A stretch of DNA of 64,000 nucleotides from Pseudomonadota bacterium (GTDB taxonomy: Bacteria; Chloroflexota; UBA6077; JAJPHF01): positions 26,358 through 90,357 of the forward strand of contig JAJPHF010000188.1 of assembly GCA_021325365.1 (NCBI GenBank). The letters run 5' to 3'. Within the stretch, counting starts at the first letter, position 1; each line of letters opens with the position of its first letter. The position numbers were made by a program, and so were the translations under genes. The notes below the pieces were generated by a model that saw only the letters and a list, made by a program, of their open reading frames with translations, ran no database searches and had not been told where the DNA came from. Positions 58,845 through 64,000 of this stretch are shown piece by piece.

Positions 58845-60072
58845 CCGCGGTCCAAGCATCCCGTGGAGTCTGGCTCAGGCGGCGGGCGCCATCGGCCGTC
58901 ACGACGACCGGATCGCCCAGCCGCACACCGCGCCGCAGGTCGCGCGTCACGTGCGGCTGCAGTGCGAGCACCATGCCCTCGCGGAGAGCCAGATCGAGTT
59001 CCCGCTCGCGCGCCGCGCGGCCCGCGGCATCCTCCTCGGTGACCCGGCGCGGCGCGCGCACGAGCGGCTCCTCCCAGGGGCCGTGACCAGTGCCCTGCGC
59101 CAGCACGTGCAGGCTAGTGCAGCCCGCCTCGCGAATCGGCGCCAGCAGCGCCTCGCCCAACTGGCGGAGCGTGAGCCCCGGGCGGATGGCGCGGTAGCCG
59201 TTCTCGAACGCGGCCCGCGCGATCGCGAACAGCTCGCGGTACTCCGGCGTCGGGCGGCCCACCACGGCGGGCGCCTGGAAGTTGGCCCAGTAGCCGAAGT
59301 AGCGCGGGCAGAGCTCCGTCAGGATGACATCACCGGCGGCGAGCGTGCGGCGGGCCGGCAGCCGCTTGCCGTGACTCACGGCCGGCCCGCTGTCCCAGAA
59401 CACGACAACCGGCTGCTCGGAGCCCTGCTCGAGCAGCGTAGCGAACGTCCGCGCAAACACCTGGTACTCGCTCGCGCCGGGCACCGCCTGGCGGCGCAGG
59501 GTCGCCCACGCCGCGTCGCCGATGGCCACGGCCGCCTGGATGAACTCCAACTCCGCCGGGCTCTTCACGAGCCGCATCTCCTCCAGGATGGCAGTGGCGT
59601 TCACCAGTTCGGCCTTCGGCAGCCCGGCCTGCAGCCGCTCGTAGGTGACGTGGGGGATGATGCCCTCGGCGTCGAGCTGGCCCGACAGGCCCACCAGCCC
59701 GATGCGCCCCCGGGCGAGGTCTAGCTCGCGTACGTGCGCCGCCAGCGGGCCCGACCAGCGCGCGCCCGGACAGGGCCGCAGGTCGTCCACCCAGACGCCG
59801 CGCTCGCGCCACTCGTCGAGCATGCTGCCGCCCGACCAGACGAAGGCCGTGGGCGGGCCATCGCGCGGAAACGCTAGCCAGCCCTCCTCGCCGTTGCCGC
59901 CGATGAGCGACAGGTAGTACAGGTTCAGCGTCCGCACGTCGGACATGCCGCTCTCGCCGAAGACGAGCAATAGGTCCAGCCCGGCGTCGGCCATGCGGTG
60001 GCGCAGCGCGGCCCAGCGGCGGTCGCGCTCGGCGAGCGGCATGCGGGGCAGCTGCGCGCGCTCTAGTGACAT
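58834..60072 (-). CDS. M24 family (creatinase-like) protein with altered metal ligands
   Basis: 412 residues from ATG 60072; a GTG three codons earlier lacks a ribosome site. N-terminal domain RDRRWAALRHRMADAGLDLL, C-terminal pita-bread domain. The two Asp ligand places read TELCPRYFGYWANFQAP (Glu and Asn); TGHGPW keeps His; the Glu-Pro place is LALQPHVT (Gln). So the dinuclear metal site is lost. It is the third such protein in the window. Last gene of the Rieske/SBP/M24 operon. Confidence 0.86.
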   Translation of the reverse strand: MSLERAQLPRMPLAERDRRWAALRHRMADAGLDLLLVFGESGMSDVRTLNLYYLSLIGGNGEEGWLAFPRDGPPTAFVWSGGSMLDEWRERGVWVDDLRPCPGARWSGPLAAHVRELDLARGRIGLVGLSGQLDAEGIIPHVTYERLQAGLPKAELVNATAILEEMRLVKSPAELEFIQAAVAIGDAAWATLRRQAVPGASEYQVFARTFATLLEQGSEQPVVVFWDSGPAVSHGKRLPARRTLAAGDVILTELCPRYFGYWANFQAPAVVGRPTPEYRELFAIARAAFENGYRAIRPGLTLRQLGEALLAPIREAGCTSLHVLAQGTGHGPWEEPLVRAPRRVTEEDAAGRAARERELDLALREGMVLALQPHVTRDLRRGVRLGDPVVVTADGARRLSQTPRDAWTAATG

Positions 60073-60108
60073 GGCTCTCACTTGCAGATGGGGTCCGGCC
60101 TGCGCACG

Positions 60109-61287
60109 CTATTGCTTGGCGAGGATGCGCGCCAGCTCGCGCTCGTACTTCGCCGACTCGTCGGCGTACTTGCTCATCTGCACCATGCCGTCCTCGCCCA
60201 TGAGCCGGTTGCCCTGGTCGAGCAGCGGCTTGATGAGCGCCGCCGTGCCCGAGCCCGGCAGCAGGTCCAGGTCCAGGAAGTCGGCCTGGTACGACAGGCG
60301 CTGCCCCTCCTCGGTCAGCATGAACAGCGCGAACAGCGTGGCCGTGTTCGGGTGCGCCGAGCCCTTCGGCACCGCGAACGTGTAGTAGCTGGCGTGGATC
60401 GCGTCCGCGGGGATGACGAAGCCGATTGGCTTCCCGTCGGCGTGCTGCTGCTGATCGACGTTCACGCCGCAGTTCAGCGCGTGCAGCAGGAACTCGCCGC
60501 TCAGGATGCGCTCGTACTCGCCGCAGCGGATGAGCCCGCCCACCTGGTCGGCAAGCTGCTGCACGTAGGCCGTCGTGGCGTCGCCGCCCCACTCGTTCGA
60601 GAGCGCCAGGCGGTAGAACCCCGCGGCATAGGGCGTCGAGGCGACCAGCCCCTTCCACCTCGGGTCGAGCACGTCCTTCAGCGTGCGCGGCACGTCGCTC
60701 GCCGGCACGAGCTGCTCGTTGTACGTGATCCCCGGGAACCAGGTGCCGTAGGCCACCGCTACGTTCTTCTCGGCCACGGCCTCGGCGGGGATGCGCGGGT
60801 CAAGCGCACGCCAATCGACCGGCTGTAGGACGTCGGCCGCGAGCATCATCGCGATGTGCTCGTCGGAGCCGTGGTACAGGTCGGTGGAAGGGGGCTTGCC
60901 CGCCTGCGCCTCCTGAATGAGGCGCGCGGCCATCTGCGGCATCGAGGGGCCGACCGTGCGGTTGATGCGCGTGTTCAGGCCGTAGTAGGCGTTGAATGCC
61001 TGCACGATCTCCGGCAGCGCGTCGCCGCCGTGGAAAAAGCTTGAGCTCCAGATGACGTTCAGCTCCCCCTCGCCGCGGGCGCCGTCGATCAGCTGCTGCA
61101 CCGCCGCGTTGTGCATGGGCGCCGCCTGGCTCGCGCTGGCAGCCGGGGCCGCGGCGGCGGCTGGCGCCGGGGCGCCACTGCCCGCCGGCGGGACGCCGCT
61201 GGCACGCTGGGCGCCGCCCGCGCAGCTCACGAGCGCGAGACAGAGGATCGCCGCGATGCGGGCCTGGTGCGTGCCCCTGGGCCTCAT
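60109..61287 (-). CDS. ABC transporter substrate-binding lipoprotein, AfuA-type fold
   Basis: 392 residues from ATG 61287 (GCGGGAGGGCAGC upstream). Lipobox LVSC with C22. Body: IVQAFNAYYGLNTRIN, MLAADVLQPVDWRAL, KDVLDPRWKGLVASTPYAAG and the cysteine pair LIRCGEYER and HALNCGV. The segment before the second Cys is FLLHAL rather than FDxLAL. 45 bp downstream of the family A Rieske gene and 36 bp upstream of the M24 gene; a compact operon. Confidence 0.92.
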   Translation of the reverse strand: MRPRGTHQARIAAILCLALVSCAGGAQRASGVPPAGSGAPAPAAAAAPAASASQAAPMHNAAVQQLIDGARGEGELNVIWSSSFFHGGDALPEIVQAFNAYYGLNTRINRTVGPSMPQMAARLIQEAQAGKPPSTDLYHGSDEHIAMMLAADVLQPVDWRALDPRIPAEAVAEKNVAVAYGTWFPGITYNEQLVPASDVPRTLKDVLDPRWKGLVASTPYAAGFYRLALSNEWGGDATTAYVQQLADQVGGLIRCGEYERILSGEFLLHALNCGVNVDQQQHADGKPIGFVIPADAIHASYYTFAVPKGSAHPNTATLFALFMLTEEGQRLSYQADFLDLDLLPGSGTAALIKPLLDQGNRLMGEDGMVQMSKYADESAKYERELARILAKQ

Positions 61288-61332
61288 GCTGCCCTCCCGC
61301 TTCTCGTGTGAGCCTCCGAGTCCGGCAGCCCA

Positions 61333-62484
61333 TCACACCCCGCTCGTGGTCTCCAGCCGTTCGGGGTAGACCCACTGCCGCAGCGGCCGCCCCTCGGCCA
61401 GCGCTCGCAGCTCGCGCTCCCACAGCTTGCGGACGAGGATCACGCCGACGTCGGAACGACCGAGCCGCTCGTGCTGGCGGTCGGCGATGGCTCCTTGCCC
61501 GACCTGCGCCACGGTGTCCTGCACGTTGAGAAGAGACGGATAATCCGCGAGGTCGTGGACGCGCAACTCGCCTCGTAGGATCCGCGCCGCCACCTCGTCC
61601 ACCGACGGCACGTCGGGCGGCGGTACCTCGCGGCGCCGGCGGTACGCCTCGGCCTCCGCGCCCGTCACGTGCACGAGTTGGGCGGTGAACGTGGCGTGCG
61701 TCTGGTCGTCGACGGGCACGCGCCAGGAGACGTAATCGCGCCAATCGCTGTGGGGCGCTTCGGCCGGCGGCGGGATCTTGATGCGCAGGATGTTCGGCAT
61801 CTCGACGTGCGTCACGCGCACCGGCTGGCCGGGCCGATGGCCGTACTGCACCAGCCCATACTCCGTCTCCTCGACCTCGACGCGCGGCACGACCGGCAGA
61901 CCATGCGTGTCGTGGTGCACGAACGCCAGATGCACCTCGTCGGGGCCGTTCTCGATGTTCTGAAAGTAGTTGCAGGGGCGGTAGTAGACCTCCGTCTCCA
62001 GCACGCCGTCGTCTTCGAGCACGCGGTGGCGTGGTAACGGCGGCGCCTCGCCGTCACCGAGGTAAGCAAATATGAGCCCGATGTACTCCTGCGCCGGGTA
62101 GCTCTTGATCCGGACTTTGGGCGGGAAGGAGGGGTCTTCGGCGGGCATCTCGACGCACTGGCCGGCAGCGTCGTATTTCCAGCCGTGGTAGAAGCAGCGA
62201 ATACAATCGCCCTCCACCCAGCCGGTCGAGAGCTGCGTCCCCCGGTGCGCGCAGCGGAACGCCACCACGTGGGGCGTGCCGCCCTCGCCGCGGTAGAGCG
62301 TGAAGTCCTCGCCCATAATGTGGATCGGCTTGGCATGGCCGGGCGGGAGGTCGATCGCGCGGTAGACGGGCTGCCAGAACCGCCGCAGGTACTCGCCGGC
62401 CAGTGTGCCAGGGCCCGCGTGGGCGAAGTCGGTGTAGTCCGACTGGCTATAATGCCCGGTCGTCGTGCCGTTCAGCATGACCAT
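61333..62484 (-). CDS. Rieske oxygenase alpha subunit (family A)
   Basis: 383 residues from ATG 62484 (GGGAGGGGCAGG upstream; a second ATG two codons on is possible). AGPGTLAGEYLRRFWQPVY; Rieske ligands C78/H80 (CAHRGTQLS) and C97/H100 (CFYHGWKY); iron site in ENGPDEVHLAFVHH. Ends LETTSGV. Operon head with SBP and M24 protein, divergent from another SBP at 62685. Confidence 0.95.
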   Translation of the reverse strand: MVMLNGTTTGHYSQSDYTDFAHAGPGTLAGEYLRRFWQPVYRAIDLPPGHAKPIHIMGEDFTLYRGEGGTPHVVAFRCAHRGTQLSTGWVEGDCIRCFYHGWKYDAAGQCVEMPAEDPSFPPKVRIKSYPAQEYIGLIFAYLGDGEAPPLPRHRVLEDDGVLETEVYYRPCNYFQNIENGPDEVHLAFVHHDTHGLPVVPRVEVEETEYGLVQYGHRPGQPVRVTHVEMPNILRIKIPPPAEAPHSDWRDYVSWRVPVDDQTHATFTAQLVHVTGAEAEAYRRRREVPPPDVPSVDEVAARILRGELRVHDLADYPSLLNVQDTVAQVGQGAIADRQHERLGRSDVGVILVRKLWERELRALAEGRPLRQWVYPERLETTSGV

Positions 62485-62637
62485 CCTGCCCCTCCCAGCC
62501 CATCACGGACTCGCTGCCCCCATATGCCGGACCTCAGACGGACCATACGATGGCACACCCACCTGACAGCGTCAAGGGCACTCGGCGACAGTAGGGCTCT
62601 TCGGTCATCGGTGCTGGCCCGGAGCGGGCCACGGGAG

Positions 62638-62643
62638 TATGAT
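62638..62643 (+). promoter_or_regulatory. -10 element for the SBP gene at 62685
   Basis: TATGAT at 62638-62643, 42 bases before the ATG. The -35 place 17 bp upstream (TGGCCC) is weak, so an activator may be needed. Confidence 0.4.
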
Positions 62644-62684
62644 CGTCCCGAGCGAGTCCGGCTAGGAGAGGGAAGGGAGCCTGC

Positions 62685-63791
62685 ATGACTACGCTGTCGG
62701 CGTGGCGCCTGTTCCTGCTTGCCAACCTGGTGCTTACGCTCGCCTGCACGGGCGGCAGCCCGCCGGTCCAGCCCACGCGCGGGCCGGCGGCCGTGGCGCC
62801 GACGAATGCACCCGCCGCGTCCGCCGCGCCGTCTGCAGCGCCGGCCGCGAGCGCCCAGACTGCACCCGCGCGCCCGGCCAGCACGACTACCGTTGCCGTT
62901 GCGCTGCCCGTGCCGTCGCAGTCGTTCTTTCCGATCTATCTGGCGCGCGAGAAGGGCTACTACGCGGAAGAGGGGATCGACGCGGACATCCAGGTCGTCG
63001 CGCCCCAGCTTGGCGTGCAGGGTGTCGTGGCGGGCAACTACGGCTTCTCCGGCGCGGTCTCGCAGGCGGCCATCGCGGGGCTGACCGGCGCGCCCGTGCG
63101 GGTGGTGTTCAACACGCACAGCATCACCTGGTGGCTCATGGCGAACCAGGCCTCGGGCGTGCGCGCGATCAACGATCTCAAAGGGAAGACCATCGGCATC
63201 GAGGGCCCCGGCACGCTCAGCGCCACCTTCACCCGTGTGCTCTTGAGCAAGCACGGCCTGAACCCCGACGCCGACGTGCAGTACGCCAGCCTGGGCCCCG
63301 TGCCCAACTGGCTGCAAGGCGCCATCGGCGGGGCCGTGGATGCGGCGATCGCCGGGGACGTGGACCTGCGGCTGCTCGGCGAGGGGCAGGGGCTGACGGA
63401 GGTCGCTTGGTACGGCGATGACGTGCGAGGCTCGCTGATCGGCCTGGCCACGAGCGAAAGCATGCTGCGCGGCAACGCCGACCTCACGCGTCGCTTCCTG
63501 CGGGCGGTGACCCGCGCGCTGGGCAGCTACCGCGCGAACAAGGATGAGACGGTAGCGCTGGCCGCGCGGGTGCTCGACCAGCCCGCGGACTTCGTCGCCC
63601 GGGCGTACGATCTCAGTGCATCCCTGCTGCTCAACCCGCCGATGCTTACGCCCGAGGTGCAGCGCGAGTTCCTCGACCTGGCCAAGGAGACGCTGAGCAT
63701 CGACCGCGCCGTGGACCCCAGCGAGGTCTTCGACTACGGCATCACGCGGCAGGTCGTGCAGGAAGTGGGGGCACCGCCGGCGAGCCCCTGA
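62685..63791 (+). CDS. ABC transporter substrate-binding lipoprotein, NMT1/SsuA-like
   Basis: 368 residues from ATG 62685 (AGGAGAGGGAAGGGAGCC upstream). Lipobox LTLAC with C21, Ala/Pro linker to about residue 65. Motifs: FFPIYLAREKGYYAEEGID, VVAGNYGFSGAVSQAAIAGL, LKGKTIGIEGPGTLSATFTR and FLRAVTRALGSYRANK. Closer in style to the partial SBP at the left edge (PGT/SRFG step, RFxR helix) than to its neighbours. Confidence 0.92.
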   Translation: MTTLSAWRLFLLANLVLTLACTGGSPPVQPTRGPAAVAPTNAPAASAAPSAAPAASAQTAPARPASTTTVAVALPVPSQSFFPIYLAREKGYYAEEGIDADIQVVAPQLGVQGVVAGNYGFSGAVSQAAIAGLTGAPVRVVFNTHSITWWLMANQASGVRAINDLKGKTIGIEGPGTLSATFTRVLLSKHGLNPDADVQYASLGPVPNWLQGAIGGAVDAAIAGDVDLRLLGEGQGLTEVAWYGDDVRGSLIGLATSESMLRGNADLTRRFLRAVTRALGSYRANKDETVALAARVLDQPADFVARAYDLSASLLLNPPMLTPEVQREFLDLAKETLSIDRAVDPSEVFDYGITRQVVQEVGAPPASP

Positions 63792-63808
63792 TGGCCCGCA
63801 CGGCCGAA

Positions 63809-64000
63809 TTAAGCGGGGTGGCGCCCCACGTAGAACCCCTCGTCATCGGGCGGCAGGTCGTAGCCCGAGGCCTGGAGGCCCTGGCGCAGCGCGCGCATCT
63901 GGTTGGGCAGCAGCCGCATCTGCGGCATCGGCAGCAGCCCCCCGTTGAACCCGTGCAGCCAGTTCAGGTACTTCCAGCCGTTGCGGTGGATCAGGTTCGC
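63809..64000 (-). CDS. C-terminal 63 residues of a possible dihydrodipicolinate synthase-like lyase (cut by window edge)
   Basis: The minus-strand frame is open from the right edge to TAA at 63809. It reads HRNGWKYLNWLHGFNGGLLP, then MPQMRLLPNQMRALRQGLQA and DEGFYVGRHPA. The NGG-L-P-MRL pattern and helical end recall dihydrodipicolinate synthase/N-acetylneuraminate lyase proteins, which include aldolases of aromatic pathways. With only the tail visible the family call is tentative. It converges on the SBP stop with a 17-bp gap. Confidence 0.4.
   Translation of the reverse strand, partial: ANLIHRNGWKYLNWLHGFNGGLLPMPQMRLLPNQMRALRQGLQASGYDLPPDDEGFYVGRHPA

Noticed and set aside
1..64000. tRNA, rRNA, CRISPR, prophage or integrase genes
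   Set aside because: None could be supported on either strand by reading; no cloverleaf-like segment, regular repeat array or recombinase motif was seen.

Overview
This is a high-GC (about 70 percent by eye), gene-dense bacterial window built almost entirely from catabolic and uptake genes. Long Ala/Pro-rich linkers after lipoprotein signals, a deazaflavin (F420)-type nitroreductase, frequent GTG starts and the mix of Rieske, amidohydrolase and SsuA-like proteins fit an uncultured soil or sediment Chloroflexota or an allied deep lineage. That assignment is inference; there is no rRNA or marker gene here. No tRNA, rRNA, CRISPR array, transposase or integrase was seen.

The window holds 10 Rieske-type ring-hydroxylating oxygenase alpha subunits, 15 ABC substrate-binding proteins (SBPs; 14 complete), four ring-cleavage dioxygenases from three unrelated or distantly related families, two MhpC-like C-C hydrolases, a Pht5-like decarboxylase, three M24-fold proteins, one M20 hydrolase, several amidohydrolases and esterases, and only one complete ABC importer (SBP, ATPase, fused permease) plus one permease lacking its own ATPase. 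No Rieske reductase was seen; the only small iron-sulfur protein is a thioredoxin-fold [2Fe-2S] ferredoxin.

Layout. 1-7.9 kb: SBP, Pht5-like decarboxylase and phthalate-dioxygenase-like Rieske (+), then SBP and M24 (-), a MetE-like protein (+) and an iron-type SBP (-). 8.1-15.5 kb: Rieske (+), bicupin and ornithine-cyclodeaminase-like operon (-), an HTH-like protein with GAATAT repeats at its promoter, Rieske and BphC-like dioxygenase (-). 15.6-20.8 kb: Rieske, C-C hydrolase and SBP (+), a broken flavin monooxygenase, then a LigAB pair with a clear promoter. 20.9-26.3 kb: SBP and Rieske (-), a truncated amidohydrolase, a cysteine-less isochorismatase-like protein, SBP (-). 26.6-31.5 kb: M24 and three consecutive SBPs of three families. 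31.5-41.7 kb: two divergent operons with related content (Rieske, esterase, amidohydrolase, SBP against amidohydrolase, SBP, SnoaL-like, broken esterase, DUF385). 41.7-48.4 kb: LigB-like and C-C hydrolase (-) facing the complete ABC importer (+) across a symmetric bidirectional promoter. 48.4-57.1 kb: Rieske; then ferredoxin and XylE-like dioxygenase; Rieske, SBP, Rieske and permease (-). 57.5-64 kb: M20 (+), Rieske, SBP and M24 operon (-), SBP (+), and a partial gene at the right edge.

The inferred theme is modular aromatic-acid catabolism: each transcription unit pairs an oxygenase or hydrolase with a dedicated SBP, while membrane components are shared or encoded elsewhere. Several internally deleted genes and near-identical Rieske blocks indicate active duplication, gene conversion and decay.
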